Shown: in pieces, positions 1 through 9,430 of the stretch
Numbering within the stretch: position 1 is the first letter of the stretch
How the letters are laid out: each line of letters begins with the position of its first letter
From: Paraburkholderia silviterrae
GTDB taxonomy: Bacteria > Pseudomonadota > Gammaproteobacteria > Burkholderiales > Burkholderiaceae
Length of the DNA stretch: 64,000 nucleotides
Direction: 5' to 3'
Assembly: GCF_004353915.1 (NCBI RefSeq)
Contig: NZ_SMRP01000003.1
Coordinates: 573,096 to 637,095, forward strand
Position numbers and translations under genes: made by a program
The notes under the pieces: generated by a model
The model's input: the letters and a program-made list of their open reading frames with translations, nothing else
Told to the model about the DNA's origin: nothing
Database searches by the model: none

Positions 1-678
1 GGGCGCCGGCTTCTTCTTCCATTCGGACACGGCGCGGCTCACGATCGTCTCGGTGGCCAGCGTGAGGTCGGCGGCCACGCACACGAGCGTGGAAGGTGCG
101 CAGGTCGCGAGCAGCGCGTCGAGCAGTTGGCGGTTGCGATAGGGCGTTTCGATGAAGATCTGCGTCTGCTTCGCCTTGCGAGAGGTCTGTTCCAGCTCGC
201 GCAGCTTCTTCGTGCGCTCGTTCGCGTCGACAGGCAGGTAGCCGTGGAATGCGAAGCTCTGGCCGTTCAGGCCCGAGGCCATCAGCGCGAGCAGGATCGA
301 GCTCGGCCCGACGAGCGGCACGACCTTGATGCCGCGCTCGTGCGCGCGTCGCACCAGCAGGGCGCCCGGATCGGCCACGGCGGGCACGCCGGCTTCGGAG
401 ACGAGCCCTGTGTCGATGCCGGCCAGCAGCGGCGCGAGCAGCCTGTCGATCTCGCCCGCGGGCGTGTTGACATTGAGTTCGCGAATCTCGATCTCCTGGA
501 TCGGCCGCGTGGTGCCGACGCGCTTCAGGAACGCGCGCGTGGTCTTGGCGTTTTCGCCGATATAGCTCGCCAGTGTGCCCGCGCGCTCGCGCACGGGCGC
601 GGGCAGAACGGCGGCGAGCGCGGCGTCGTCGCCTTCGCCGAGCGTATTCGGGATCAGGTAGAGCGTGCCCGTGGTCAT
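1..678 (-). CDS. RsmI-like SAM-dependent methyltransferase, C-terminus cut by window edge
   Basis: The frame starts at the ATG at 678 and is still open at base 1, so 226 residues are visible and the C-terminus lies outside. It carries tetrapyrrole-methylase family signatures: LYLIPNTLG near the N-terminus, LVSEAGVPAVADPG at about residues 92-105 and VGPSSILLALMASGL at about 123-137, which in this family line the S-adenosylmethionine pocket. True RsmI (16S rRNA C1402 2'-O-methyltransferase) usually has an ATPIGN N-terminal motif; the variant here suggests an RsmI-like paralogue, so the substrate is uncertain. The ATG overlaps the stop codon of maf (ATGA), which implies translational coupling as a two-gene unit. 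Confidence 0.8.
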   Translation of the reverse strand, partial: MTTGTLYLIPNTLGEGDDAALAAVLPAPVRERAGTLASYIGENAKTTRAFLKRVGTTRPIQEIEIRELNVNTPAGEIDRLLAPLLAGIDTGLVSEAGVPAVADPGALLVRRAHERGIKVVPLVGPSSILLALMASGLNGQSFAFHGYLPVDANERTKKLRELEQTSRKAKQTQIFIETPYRNRQLLDALLATCAPSTLVCVAADLTLATETIVSRAVSEWKKKPAP

Positions 679-1322
679 GGCTGAGCCTCCTGCGGCGCCA
701 GTAGCGGATAGCCGGCGGCAAGCAGCATGCGCGTGAGCGCGATGAGCGGCAGGCCGATCAGTGCGGTGGGGTCGTCGGATTCGATCGCTTCGAGCAGCGC
801 GATGCCAAGCCCCTCCGATTTCGCGCTGCCCGCGCAGTCGTAGGGCTGCTCGGCGCGCAGATAGGCGTCGAGTGCGGCGTCGGGCAGGTCGCGAAAGCGG
901 ACTTTGGTCACGACATCGACGGTATCCGTTTGGCCAGTAGCGGTGTCGAGCAGACTGAGCGCACTATGGAACAACACTTCGCGCCCGCGCATGGCGCGCA
1001 GCTGATCGAGCGCGCGCTCGTGCGTGCCCGGTTTGCCGATCTGGTGGCCGTCGAAGGTCGCCACCTGGTCGGAGCCGATCACGAGCGCGCGCCCGGTGCC
1101 GACCGGCAGGGCGGCGGCCACGGCACGGGCCTTGACCTCGGCGAGACGCAGCGCCGTGGCTTCGGGCGTTTCGCCGGGCTGCGGCGTTTCGTCGATGGCT
1201 GGCACGGCGGTGTCGAAAGGAATGCGCAGGCGCTCGAGCAGCTCGCGGCGGTAGCGCGAACTGGAGGCGAGAATCAGCGCGGGGCGGCCCGTCTGTGGGG
1301 CCGTTGCAGCGGTTTCCTGCAT
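675..1322 (-). CDS. maf: Maf/YceF-family nucleotide pyrophosphatase
   Basis: This 215-residue protein belongs to the Maf family, which hydrolyses non-canonical or modified nucleoside triphosphates (YceF-type members prefer 7-methyl-GTP) and is thought to clean the nucleotide pool. The family motif LASSSRYRRELL is at residues 18-29 and the acidic IGSDQV segment at 82-87. An upstream in-frame extension to 1382 exists, but homologous sequence begins just before the LASSS motif, so the ATG at 1322 is chosen; there is no strong ribosome-binding site for either start. The gene overlaps the downstream methyltransferase by 4 bases and faces away from yceD. Confidence 0.88.
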   Translation of the reverse strand: MQETAATAPQTGRPALILASSSRYRRELLERLRIPFDTAVPAIDETPQPGETPEATALRLAEVKARAVAAALPVGTGRALVIGSDQVATFDGHQIGKPGTHERALDQLRAMRGREVLFHSALSLLDTATGQTDTVDVVTKVRFRDLPDAALDAYLRAEQPYDCAGSAKSEGLGIALLEAIESDDPTALIGLPLIALTRMLLAAGYPLLAPQEAQP

Positions 1323-1805
1323 GATGGTCGGATCGTGAGAATGGGTCGTAGGGCGGCGACTGGCGGGCAAGGCATTCGGCAATCACTGTCGCAAAAGGCG
1401 TGGTTAAAAACGGGGGCGGATTTCATTGCGGCCCGTCCGACCTGCCGATGATTTTGCCGACGCATTTGCCGACGCATTTGCCGAAATACTCAAGCCGCAC
1501 AGAGGCTTGTGAGCGTGAGCTTAAGTGTTTGACTCGCAAAGATAAAGGCGCTATGATTTTGGGCTTTTCATCGGTACGCTCACTTCGCGCGTCTTGAGCA
1601 AGCGCTGGTCAATGCCCTTGGCCAATGTTTGAAACGTGCATTAAAGAGAGCGGCAATCCGTAGCTCGGCGTGCCTGAGCGTACCGGAGCCGATTGAAGCA
1701 GGTGCTGCAAGCGGGTAGATCAAGAATGCAGCTCGGCAGCATGGTCCGGCTTTTTACAATGCCTGCCATGGTCTGCAGGCCGTACTTCTGGAGCAGGAGA
1801 GCGCA
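1323..1805. other. Intergenic region between divergent maf and yceD
   Basis: 483 bases without a convincing gene. Short frames here lack ribosome-binding sites and family resemblance. The region holds a good sigma-70 promoter facing yceD (listed separately) and must also hold the promoter for the leftward maf unit, which I could not place. Bases 1447-1485 contain a short tandem repeat based on GCCGACGCATTT. Confidence 0.6.
1529..1557 (+). promoter_or_regulatory. Sigma-70 promoter upstream of yceD-rpmF-fab cluster
   Basis: TTGACT at 1529-1534 and TATGAT at 1552-1557 are separated by exactly 17 bases, a near-consensus housekeeping promoter on the plus strand. Transcription would start near 1564, leaving a leader of about 240 bases before yceD at 1806. 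It is the best candidate for the main promoter of yceD and part of the downstream operon. Confidence 0.65.
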
Positions 1806-2477
1806 ATGACCGAACATCCTGGCAAGCCTGCCGGCGCCGCGTTGGAAAAGGGCGCGCAGGACAAGAGCGCACTCAATCCGCGCGACGTCGATATCTTCGA
1901 ATTCGCGCGTAGCGGCCGCAGTGCCTCGGGCACGGTGCGTCTCTCGCAGTTGCCGCGCATGCTAAACGAAGTCCCGGCCGAGGCGCCAGACCGCGACACC
2001 GCGTTCACGTGGCAGGCCGAGGGCTTCAAGCAACAGGAATTGCAGGACGACGGCACCGAGGGGCCGCAGCCGTATCTGCGGCTCGCGATTCACGGTGGCG
2101 CATGGCTTACGTGTCAGCGGTGCGTCGCTCCTTACGAGCAGGCGTTCCACGCGGACACCGTCTTCCGCATCGTCCAGACGGAAGAAGAGGCGGACGAGTT
2201 TCCGCTCGACGACGATGAATTCGATGTGATTGTGGGCTCGCGCCATTTCGATCTCGTCGACTTGATCGAAGAGGAGTTGTTGCTCTCGCTGCCGCTCGTG
2301 CCGAAGCACGAAGTTTGTCCGGAAATTCACGAAAGCCTTGCCTCGGGTGCCGACGGCGCGGAAGGCGTGGATTCCGTGGACGACGTGCCGGAGCAGGAAA
2401 TCGAGCCGGAAGAGCGCGTCAACCCGTTTGCGGCGCTCGAATCGCTCAAGAAGGACGGTCCCGGCAGCAAGCACTGA
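1806..2477 (+). CDS. yceD: YceD family protein (DUF177), linked to 23S rRNA accumulation
   Basis: 223 residues of the DUF177/YceD family. In E. coli and plants, family members are needed for proper 23S rRNA accumulation; the biochemical activity is unknown. The central LTCQRC segment (Cys103 and Cys106) is the recognisable family motif, and the C-terminal third is rich in Asp and Glu. The ATG at 1806 follows an AGGAG ribosome-binding site. As in many proteobacteria it lies directly before rpmF and the fatty-acid genes, so ribosome assembly and lipid synthesis genes are cotranscribed at least partly. The N-terminal 25 residues look disordered. Confidence 0.88.
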   Translation: MTEHPGKPAGAALEKGAQDKSALNPRDVDIFEFARSGRSASGTVRLSQLPRMLNEVPAEAPDRDTAFTWQAEGFKQQELQDDGTEGPQPYLRLAIHGGAWLTCQRCVAPYEQAFHADTVFRIVQTEEEADEFPLDDDEFDVIVGSRHFDLVDLIEEELLLSLPLVPKHEVCPEIHESLASGADGAEGVDSVDDVPEQEIEPEERVNPFAALESLKKDGPGSKH

Positions 2478-2577
2478 GTGTTTACTGAGTGGCTGCAGGT
2501 GGCGTGCAGTATCAATTCGTGGGCCCAGTCCCGGAGTCCGGCTACCCCCTAAGGGTGGCGGCGGCCGGATCGGGCTG

Positions 2578-2586
2578 TGTTAGAAT
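2578..2586 (+). promoter_or_regulatory. Possible extended -10 promoter of rpmF
   Basis: TGT followed by TAGAAT (2578-2586) fits an extended -10 element (TGnTATAAT) with one mismatch; no -35 box is visible at the usual distance. Transcripts would start close to 2593, giving a very short leader to the rpmF start at 2610. An additional promoter here would let ribosomal protein L32 be made independently of yceD. Confidence 0.35.
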
Positions 2587-2609
2587 TTGGAAAATTTTCA
2601 GGAGTTATC

Positions 2610-2789
2610 ATGGCAGTTCAACAAAACAAGAAGTCGCCGTCGAAGCGCGGTATGCACCGCTCGCACGATTTCCTCACGGGCGCGCCGCTGGCTGTCGAGC
2701 CGAGCACGGGTGAAGTGCATCTGCGTCACCACATCAGCCCGAACGGCTACTACCGCGGCAAGAAAGTCGTCAAGACCAAGAACGACTAA
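2610..2789 (+). CDS. rpmF: 50S ribosomal protein L32
   Basis: 59 residues starting [20 protein letters not shown], the typical N-terminus of bacterial L32, a small basic protein of the large ribosomal subunit near the exit tunnel. The ATG at 2610 has AGGAG at 2600-2604 upstream. A longer in-frame GTG start at 2577 is possible but would precede the Shine-Dalgarno site and add residues foreign to L32. The zinc-binding cysteines of some L32 proteins are absent, so this is the Cys-free form. It sits between yceD and plsX as in E. coli. Confidence 0.95.
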   Translation: MAVQQNKKSPSKRGMHRSHDFLTGAPLAVEPSTGEVHLRHHISPNGYYRGKKVVKTKND

Positions 2790-2882
2790 TCGTTCCAGCG
2801 TGCGGCGCGGCAACCCGAAAACGGGTTTCCAGGCAGCGCCGCACATGGCGATTCTGTTCGCTTGACAATTTTTCGGCTCGGC

Positions 2883-2913
2883 AAAAAAGGCGGCATTCAT
2901 CTGCCGCTTTTTT
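2883..2913 (+). terminator. Intrinsic terminator between rpmF and plsX
   Basis: A GCGGCA/TGCCGC stem with an 8-base loop is flanked by six A residues on the left (2883-2888) and six T residues on the right (2908-2913). The A/T flanks extend the stem apart from one bulged G. This is a plausible terminator or attenuator inside the yceD-rpmF-plsX cluster that would make L32 message more abundant than plsX/fab message. Confidence 0.65.
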
Positions 2914-2936
2914 GTGCCTGAAATCCGTCGCATTCC

Positions 2937-4082
2937 ATGACTGTTACGCTCACGATAGATTGCATGGGAGGCGACCACGGTCCGTCCGTAACGGTGCCTG
3001 CCGCAGTCAATTTCGTCCGCTCGCATCCCGACGCGCGACTGCAACTGGTGGGCATCGAGACGGCGATCCGCGCCCAGCTCAAGAAGCTGAAGGCGCTGGA
3101 CCTCCCCGCACTTTCAGTCGTTCCCGCCACCGAGGTCGTCGAAATGGACGATCCGGTCGAAGTCGCCCTTCGCAAGAAGAAAGACTCGTCGATGCGCGTC
3201 GCGCTCAATCGCGTGAAAGAGGGCGAGGCGCAGGCTTGCGTCTCGGCCGGCAACACCGGCGCGCTCATGGCCGTCTCGCGATACGTGCTCAAGACGCTGC
3301 CCGGCATCGAGAGGCCGGCCATCGCGTTCGCGCTGCCCAACGCGCGTGGCTACACGACGATGCTCGACCTCGGCGCGAACGTCGACTGCGAACCTCAGCA
3401 CCTGCTGCAATTCGCCGAGATGGGCCACGCCCTTGTTGCCGCGCTCGAGGGCAAGGAGCGCCCGACCATCGGGCTCCTGAATATCGGCGAAGAAGTCATC
3501 AAGGGCAACGAGATCATCAAGCGCGCGGGCGAATTGCTGCGCGCGAGCACGCTGAACTTCCGCGGCAACGTGGAAGGCAATGACATTTACAAGGGCACCG
3601 TCGACGTCATCGTCTGCGACGGTTTCGTTGGGAATGTCGCGCTGAAAACGTCGGAGGGCCTCGCGCAGATGCTCAATGACATGATCAAGGAAGAGTTCGG
3701 CCGCTCGTGGCTCACGAAGCTCATGGCGATCACCGCGCTGCCGGTGCTCATGCGTTTCAAAAAGCGCGTCGATCACCGCCAGTACAACGGCGCCGCGCTG
3801 CTCGGCCTGAAGAGCCTCGTCTTCAAGAGCCATGGCTCTGCCGACGCCTATGCGTTTGAGTGGGCGATCAAACGCGGGTATGATGCCGTCAAAAATGGTG
3901 TGCTGGAGCGTCTCGCGCGCGCCATGGAAGAAAACGCCAGTTCACTCGAACAGGCGGCCGGCGGCCAGAACAGTACCGCCGCAAGGGCTCCCGAGGAGCC
4001 GTCCGCGGGTCCATCCGCGAGCTCACCCGGTCAGACGGCGGGCGGTCTGCCGCCCGGCGCCGCATCATCCTCGAAGGCATAA
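2937..4082 (+). CDS. plsX: Phosphate acyltransferase PlsX
   Basis: 381 residues. PlsX converts acyl-ACP and inorganic phosphate to acyl-phosphate, the donor for PlsY in phosphatidic acid synthesis, and works at the inner face of the membrane. Family features include the N-terminal [13 protein letters not shown], the [10 protein letters not shown] loop and the [17 protein letters not shown] segment. The last 45 or so residues are a Gly/Ala/Ser/Pro-rich tail not found in E. coli PlsX (about 345 residues), and likely disordered. The stop codon overlaps the fabH ATG by one base, implying coupling. A terminator-like hairpin lies just upstream. Confidence 0.95.
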   Translation: MTVTLTIDCMGGDHGPSVTVPAAVNFVRSHPDARLQLVGIETAIRAQLKKLKALDLPALSVVPATEVVEMDDPVEVALRKKKDSSMRVALNRVKEGEAQACVSAGNTGALMAVSRYVLKTLPGIERPAIAFALPNARGYTTMLDLGANVDCEPQHLLQFAEMGHALVAALEGKERPTIGLLNIGEEVIKGNEIIKRAGELLRASTLNFRGNVEGNDIYKGTVDVIVCDGFVGNVALKTSEGLAQMLNDMIKEEFGRSWLTKLMAITALPVLMRFKKRVDHRQYNGAALLGLKSLVFKSHGSADAYAFEWAIKRGYDAVKNGVLERLARAMEENASSLEQAAGGQNSTAARAPEEPSAGPSASSPGQTAGGLPPGAASSSKA

Positions 4083-5071
4083 TGGCTCAATCGACTCTCT
4101 ATTCCCGCGTGCTCGGCACGGGCAGTTTTCTTCCGCCTGAGCGCGTCACCAATCAGGATCTGGCCGAGCGGCTTGCCGCGCAAGGCGTCGAGACGAGCGA
4201 CGAGTGGATCGTCGCCCGCACGGGCATTCACGCGCGCCACTTCGCGGCCCCCGACGTCACGACCAGCGATCTCTCGCTCGCGGCTTCGCAGCGCGCGATC
4301 GCCGCTGCCGACGTCGACCCGCAATCGATCGATCTCATCATTGTCGCCACTTCCACGCCCGATTTCGTGTTTCCGAGCACTGCCTGCTTGCTGCAGAATA
4401 AGCTCGGCATCCGCAATCACGGCGCGGCGTTCGACGTGCAGGCCGTGTGCTCGGGTTTCGCTTACGCCGTTTCGGTCGCCGACAGCCTGATTCGCAGCGG
4501 CCAGCACAAGACGGCGCTCGTGGTGGGCGCGGAAACCTTCTCGCGCATTCTCGACTTCAAGGACCGCACGACCTGCGTGCTGTTCGGCGACGGCGCGGGC
4601 GCGATCGTGATGCAGGCTTCCGACGAACCGGGCGTGCTCTCGAGCGCGCTGCACGCCGACGGCAGCTACGCGCACATTCTCTGTACGCCGGGCAACGTGA
4701 ACGGCGGCGTGATCGCCGGTAACGCGTTCCTGCATATGGACGGCCAGGCCGTGTTCAAGCTCGCCGTGAACGTGCTCGAGAAGGTCGCGATCGAGGCGCT
4801 CGAAAAGGCGCAGCTCACCGCCGACCAGATCGACTGGCTGATCCCGCACCAGGCCAACATCCGCATCATGCAGGGCACCTGCCGCAAGCTCGGCCTGCCT
4901 GCCGAGCGCATGGTGGTCACCGTGGGCGAGCACGGCAATACCTCGGCGGCTTCGATTCCGCTCGCATTCGACGTCGCAGTGCGCGACGGCCGCATCAAGC
5001 GCGGCCAGAACGTGCTGATCGAAGGCGTCGGCGGCGGCTTTACCTGGGGCGCCTCCGTCATCCGCTTCTGA
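4082..5071 (+). CDS. fabH: 3-oxoacyl-ACP synthase III (KAS III)
   Basis: 329 residues. FabH condenses acetyl-CoA with malonyl-ACP to start type II fatty acid synthesis. The Cys-His-Asn triad is visible: Cys123 in AVCSGF, His256 in PHQANIRI and Asn286 in HGNTSAAS. The [16 protein letters not shown]-terminus is also typical. Length agrees with the family (about 320). It starts at an ATG overlapping the plsX stop, and is followed by a 122-base spacer before fabD. Confidence 0.97.
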   Translation: MAQSTLYSRVLGTGSFLPPERVTNQDLAERLAAQGVETSDEWIVARTGIHARHFAAPDVTTSDLSLAASQRAIAAADVDPQSIDLIIVATSTPDFVFPSTACLLQNKLGIRNHGAAFDVQAVCSGFAYAVSVADSLIRSGQHKTALVVGAETFSRILDFKDRTTCVLFGDGAGAIVMQASDEPGVLSSALHADGSYAHILCTPGNVNGGVIAGNAFLHMDGQAVFKLAVNVLEKVAIEALEKAQLTADQIDWLIPHQANIRIMQGTCRKLGLPAERMVVTVGEHGNTSAASIPLAFDVAVRDGRIKRGQNVLIEGVGGGFTWGASVIRF

Positions 5072-5193
5072 CCCGACCCTGGAATGGGCTTTTGCGCTCC
5101 CGCATTGAGTGGACGCGCGTGCGACGCGCGCGGCCCGAAAGCGGTAAATCGGAGCGCATCGCCCATCTGTTTTGATCGAATATTGGGGACGTT

Positions 5194-6132
5194 ATGAAAT
5201 TCGCGTTCGTTTTTCCCGGACAAGGCTCGCAAGCCGTCGGCATGCTCGACGCCTTTGGCGATAACGCCATCGTGCGCGAGACGCTCAAGGAAGCGTCCGA
5301 TGCGCTCAACCAGGACCTCGGCAAGTTGATCGCCGAAGGCCCCGCCGACGAGCTCAATCTCACCACCAACACCCAGCCGGTCATGCTCACCGCCGCCTGC
5401 GCCGTCTATCGCGCGTGGCAAGCGGCGGGCGGCCCGGCCCCGGCAATCGTCGCGGGCCATAGCCTCGGCGAATACACGGCGCTCGTTGCCGCAGGCGTGC
5501 TCGCGTTCCGCGACGCCGTGCCGCTCGTGCGCTTCCGCGCGCAGGCGATGCAAAGTGCGGTGCCGGTGGGCGAGGGCGGCATGGCCGCCGTGCTTGGCCT
5601 CGACGACGACACTGTGCGCGCCGTCTGTACCGAAGCGGCTGCCGCGAGCGGCGGCGTGGTCGAAGCGGTGAACTTCAACGCGCCGGCGCAGGTCGTGATC
5701 GCGGGCCATAAGGGCGCGGTCGAGAAGGCCTGCGAGATCGCCAAGGGCAAGGGCGCCAAGCGCGCGCTGCCGCTGCCGGTTTCCGCGCCGTTCCACTCGT
5801 CGCTGCTCAAGCCCGCATCGGACCAGCTGCGCGAGTATCTCGCGAGCGTCACGCTCAACGCACCGCAGATCCCGGTCGTGAACAATGTCGACGTGGCCTT
5901 CGAAACCGATCCCGCAAAGATCCGCGACGCGCTCGTGCGTCAGGCCGCGGGCCCGGTGCGCTGGGTCGAGTGCGTGAAGGCGATTGCCGCTCAGGGCGCG
6001 ACGCACGTGATCGAATGCGGTCCCGGCAAGGTGCTTGCGGGCCTCACCAAGCGTATCGACGGCAACCTGGCCGGCGCCTCGGTGGCCGATCCGAAGTCGC
6101 TCGAGGAAGCGCTCGCGCTTCTCAAAGCCTAA
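5194..6132 (+). CDS. fabD: Malonyl-CoA:ACP transacylase
   Basis: 312 residues. FabD moves malonyl groups from CoA to acyl carrier protein, supplying extender units for chain elongation. The GQGSQ motif is at 9-13, the nucleophile Ser90 lies in GHSLGEY, and His201 in SAPFHSSLL completes the dyad. The ATG at 5194 follows a GGGGACG ribosome-binding site. Length matches the family, with no insertions. Confidence 0.97.
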   Translation: MKFAFVFPGQGSQAVGMLDAFGDNAIVRETLKEASDALNQDLGKLIAEGPADELNLTTNTQPVMLTAACAVYRAWQAAGGPAPAIVAGHSLGEYTALVAAGVLAFRDAVPLVRFRAQAMQSAVPVGEGGMAAVLGLDDDTVRAVCTEAAAASGGVVEAVNFNAPAQVVIAGHKGAVEKACEIAKGKGAKRALPLPVSAPFHSSLLKPASDQLREYLASVTLNAPQIPVVNNVDVAFETDPAKIRDALVRQAAGPVRWVECVKAIAAQGATHVIECGPGKVLAGLTKRIDGNLAGASVADPKSLEEALALLKA

Positions 6133-6173
6133 GCCGCAGCATCGAAAAGCATCAAACGCAACGGATTCGAACG

Positions 6174-6923
6174 ATGGAAAAGACTCTCGACAATCAAGCC
6201 GCGATCGTCACCGGCGCATCGCGCGGCATCGGCCGGGCGATCGCGCTCGAACTGGCGCGCCAGGGCGCGACGGTGATCGGCACGGCAACGAGCGAAGCCG
6301 GCGCGCAGGCCATCACCGCGGCTTTCGAAGCAGCCGGTGTGAAGGGCCGCGGCGCGGTCCTCAACGTCAACGACGCGGCTGCGGCCGAAGCGCTCATCGA
6401 CGCGACGGTCAAGGAGTTCGGCGGCCTCGCGATCCTCGTCAACAATGCGGGCATCACGCAGGACAACCTGGCGATGCGCATGAAGGACGACGAGTGGGAC
6501 GCCGTGATCGACACCAACCTGAAGTCGGTGTTCCGCCTCTCGCGCGCCGTGCTGCGTCCGATGATGAAGGCGCGCAGCGGCCGCATCATCAACATTACCT
6601 CGGTGGTCGGCTCGTCGGGCAACCCGGGCCAGGCCAACTACGCGGCGGCCAAGGCCGGCGTCGCGGGCATGACGCGCGCGCTCGCGCGCGAGATCGGCAG
6701 CCGCGGCATCACCGTGAACTGCGTGGCGCCGGGCTTCATCGACACCGACATGACCAAGGATCTGCCCGCCGAGCAGCAGACGGCGCTCAAGCAGCAGATC
6801 CCGCTGGGACGCCTTGGCAGCCCGGAAGACATCGCTCACGCGGTCGTCTTTCTCGCCTCGCCGCAGGCAGGCTATATCACGGGCACTACGTTGCACGTGA
6901 ATGGCGGGATGTATATGTCTTAA
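6174..6923 (+). CDS. fabG: 3-oxoacyl-ACP reductase
   Basis: 249 residues of a short-chain dehydrogenase/reductase. FabG reduces 3-oxoacyl-ACP with NADPH in each elongation cycle. The Rossmann motif TGASRGIG is at 13-20, NNAG at 90-93, and the catalytic set Ser143, Tyr156 and Lys160 (YAAAK) is intact; the tail HVNGGMYMS is typical. The frame is open upstream to 5970 inside fabD, but family sequence begins at the ATG at 6174, 41 bases after fabD. Confidence 0.97.
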   Translation: MEKTLDNQAAIVTGASRGIGRAIALELARQGATVIGTATSEAGAQAITAAFEAAGVKGRGAVLNVNDAAAAEALIDATVKEFGGLAILVNNAGITQDNLAMRMKDDEWDAVIDTNLKSVFRLSRAVLRPMMKARSGRIINITSVVGSSGNPGQANYAAAKAGVAGMTRALAREIGSRGITVNCVAPGFIDTDMTKDLPAEQQTALKQQIPLGRLGSPEDIAHAVVFLASPQAGYITGTTLHVNGGMYMS

Positions 6924-7036
6924 CCGGATTCAGGTACTATCCGCGCCTTGATGCGCCTGTGTGAATAACCTCGCCAGGCGCTCTCGCGAATAGCCGTTCC
7001 GGAACCGCGAGCGCCGCTTTTCTGCCAGGTCAAACC

Positions 7037-7045
7037 TGATAAAAT
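7037..7045 (+). promoter_or_regulatory. Possible extended -10 promoter of acpP
   Basis: TGATAAAAT (7037-7045) matches an extended -10 element (TGnTATAAT) with one mismatch; the -35 region is weak. It lies 47 bases before the acpP start in the 168-base fabG-acpP gap. acpP is usually one of the most strongly expressed genes of the cluster, and a private promoter would account for this. Confidence 0.4.
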
Positions 7046-7091
7046 GCGCGCACTCGCATTTATGAGCTAACTTTTTTCCCTTGGAGGGGTA

Positions 7092-7331
7092 ATGGACAAC
7101 ATCGAACAGCGCGTCAAGAAGATCGTCGCCGAGCAACTGGGCGTCGCCGAAGCTGAAATCAAGAACGAAGCTTCGTTCGTGAACGATCTGGGCGCAGACT
7201 CGCTCGACACCGTGGAACTGGTGATGGCCCTCGAAGACGAATTCGGCATGGAAATCCCGGACGAGGAAGCCGAGAAGATCACGACGGTTCAGCAAGCGAT
7301 CGACTACGCTCGCGCGAACGTCAAGGCCTAA
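7092..7331 (+). CDS. acpP: Acyl carrier protein
   Basis: 79 residues, acidic, the small carrier that holds growing acyl chains on a 4'-phosphopantetheine arm. The attachment site is Ser37 in [15 protein letters not shown]. The holo form is made by AcpS, encoded at 21012 in this window. The ATG at 7092 has a strong GGAGGGG ribosome-binding site, and the gene is followed by an intrinsic terminator, so acpP message can be made as a short abundant transcript. Confidence 0.97.
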
Positions 7332-7452
7332 GCGCCAACTTCCTGCCCGGGCCGGCGCGCGCACGCAAGTTGCACGCTAGCGGCCCGCGAGGACGCTTGC
7401 CCGTGAAACCGCGAACGCCCCGCACCTGCTGCGGGACATCTGCCGGTCAACT

Positions 7453-7504
7453 AGCCACAGGGCTCACAGGAGCATTTCCTGTGGCCTCTGTGGCTTTTGT
7501 TTTG
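7453..7504 (+). terminator. Intrinsic terminator between acpP and fabF
   Basis: A two-part hairpin: outer stem AGCCACAG (7453-7460) with CTGTGGCT (7488-7495), inner stem CACAGG (7465-7470) with CCTGTG (7478-7483), a 7-base loop, and then a T-rich tail to 7504. It ends only 23 bases before the fabF GTG start, so fabF depends on read-through or on a promoter I cannot see. Confidence 0.75.
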
Positions 7505-7527
7505 TCATCTATGGAAAAGGGGTTACC

Positions 7528-8769
7528 GTGAGCCGCCGTCGAGTTGTTGTTACAGGCCTGGGGCTGATTTCGCCTGTTGGCAATAATGTTGCCGACGGGT
7601 GGGCCAATCTGGTCGCCGGGAAGTCCGGCATCGCCAACATCACGAAGTTCGACGCTACGAACTTCTCGACCCGCTTTGCCGGTGAAGTGAAAGGTTTCAA
7701 CGTCGAAGATTACATGCCGGCGAAAGAAGCGCGTCACATGGATACGTTCATCCATTACGGCATTGCTGCGGGTATCCAGGCGATGCAGGACAGCGGCTTC
7801 GAGATCACCGAAGAGAATGCCGAGCGCGTGGGTGTCGTGGTGGGCTCGGGCATCGGTGGCCTGCCGATGATCGAAGTCACGCAGACCGAGTTGCTCAACC
7901 GCGGTCCGCGCCGTATTTCGCCGTTCTTCGTGCCGGCCTCGATCATCAACATGATCTCCGGCCACCTGTCGATCAAGTACGGCATCAAGGGCCCGAATCT
8001 CTCGATGGTCACGGCCTGCACGACCGGCCTGCACTGCATCGGCGAGGCCTCGCGCCTGATCGAGTACGGCGACGCCGACGTGATGATCGCGGGCGGCGCG
8101 GAATCGACCGTCTCGCCGCTCGGCATCGGCGGCTTCGCGGCGGCGCGCGCGCTCTCGCAGCGCAACGACGACCCGGCGACGGCGAGCCGCCCGTGGGACA
8201 AGGACCGCGACGGCTTCGTGCTGGGTGAGGGCGCCGGCGTGATGGTCCTCGAAGAGTACGAGCACGCGAAGAAGCGCGGTGCGAAGATCTACGCGGAAGT
8301 CACGGGCTACGGCATGAGCGGCGATGCGTATCACATGACCGCACCGCTCGAAGACGGCGACGGCGCGCGCCGCTGCATGCAGTACGCGATGCGCAACGCG
8401 GGCGTGAACCCGACCGAAGTGGACTGGGTCAACGCGCACGGCACGTCGACGCCGCTCGGCGATATCGCGGAAACCACTGCGATCAAGCGCGCGTTCGGCG
8501 ACCACGCGAAGGACATCGTCGTGAACTCCACCAAGTCGATGACCGGCCACCTGCTGGGCGGCGCGGGCGGCCTGGAATCGGTGTTCACGGTGCTCGCCGT
8601 GCACAACCAGGTGTCGCCGCCGACGATCAACATCTTCAACCAGGATCCGGCATGCGACCTGGACTACTGCGCGAACACCGCGCGGGACATGAAGATCGAC
8701 GTCGCGCTGAAGAACTCGTTCGGCTTCGGCGGCACGAACGGCACGCTGGTTTTCAAGCGTCACGCTTGA
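7528..8769 (+). CDS. fabF: 3-oxoacyl-ACP synthase II (KAS II)
   Basis: 413 residues, the family length. FabF elongates acyl-ACP with malonyl-ACP. Cys164 in VTACTTG is the nucleophile; His304 ([11 protein letters not shown]), Lys336 and His341 ([10 protein letters not shown]) complete the active site, and the [14 protein letters not shown] glycine-rich loop is at the C-terminus. It starts at GTG 7528; no in-frame ATG lies nearby. An intrinsic terminator immediately upstream separates it from acpP. Confidence 0.97.
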   Translation: MSRRRVVVTGLGLISPVGNNVADGWANLVAGKSGIANITKFDATNFSTRFAGEVKGFNVEDYMPAKEARHMDTFIHYGIAAGIQAMQDSGFEITEENAERVGVVVGSGIGGLPMIEVTQTELLNRGPRRISPFFVPASIINMISGHLSIKYGIKGPNLSMVTACTTGLHCIGEASRLIEYGDADVMIAGGAESTVSPLGIGGFAAARALSQRNDDPATASRPWDKDRDGFVLGEGAGVMVLEEYEHAKKRGAKIYAEVTGYGMSGDAYHMTAPLEDGDGARRCMQYAMRNAGVNPTEVDWVNAHGTSTPLGDIAETTAIKRAFGDHAKDIVVNSTKSMTGHLLGGAGGLESVFTVLAVHNQVSPPTINIFNQDPACDLDYCANTARDMKIDVALKNSFGFGGTNGTLVFKRHA

Positions 8770-8798
8770 GCCACCGTTAAGCGGCATGTGAGCCGAAC

Positions 8799-9302
8799 GT
8801 GATCGCCACGCGCGACACAGCGGCCGCGCCGGCGCAGTTGCACTCGCCGGCCGGCCGCAACACCCTTTCCGACGCGCGGCGCATCCATGTGCCGCGCGTT
8901 GCCCTGCGCCCGTCACGGGCGCTGCAGGCGCTGCTTCTCGCGGGCGTCCTGATTGCCGCTGCTGCATTTTTTACGACGCTCTCTCCCTGGCTTGGCGTAT
9001 GGCGCGCATTGCCGCCGACGCTCGCGCTGGGCGCGGCCGGGCTGCTCGCTTTCCAGGCATGGCGCCGTGCGCAGCCCGCTTTCATCGAAATCGGGACCGA
9101 TCGCTTCGCCGCCATTGCGCGCACCGGTGCGAGCCTCGTCGATGGGCGTCTCGCCGGCGCTGCGCAGTGGGGTGCCGCTTTGCTCGTGCTCGTGGTGGAA
9201 GCGGGCGGGCGCCGCAAGACGTTGCTCGTGGCCGCCGATTCCCTCGACGCCGAGACGTTCCGCATTCTCGCCGTGAGCGCCCGCAGCGCTTCCGGCCGTT
9301 AA
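8799..9302 (+). CDS. Small two-helix membrane protein between fabF and rpoE (possibly YgfX-like)
   Basis: 167 residues, not firmly recognised. Two adjacent hydrophobic segments at about residues 42-65 and 69-87 form a membrane hairpin, followed by a roughly 80-residue soluble part. A small hairpin membrane protein of this kind at this position (between fabF and rpoE) resembles the YgfX/CptA family, which in E. coli pairs with SdhE; I see no sdhE here, so that label is tentative. The start is a GTG with no clear ribosome-binding site, 29 bases after fabF. Confidence 0.55.
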   Translation: MIATRDTAAAPAQLHSPAGRNTLSDARRIHVPRVALRPSRALQALLLAGVLIAAAAFFTTLSPWLGVWRALPPTLALGAAGLLAFQAWRRAQPAFIEIGTDRFAAIARTGASLVDGRLAGAAQWGAALLVLVVEAGGRRKTLLVAADSLDAETFRILAVSARSASGR

Positions 9303-9430
9303 GCGCCATTGCGCCGAGGTGCCTGCGCGGCGCTTCGCGAACCCGCATTTCCCCCCATTGCCGGCATCGCCCGCATTGTCTTTCGCCTCGCCGTCCCCAT
9401 CTAATGACGTCCTGCGCCTGCCAGAGCGCT

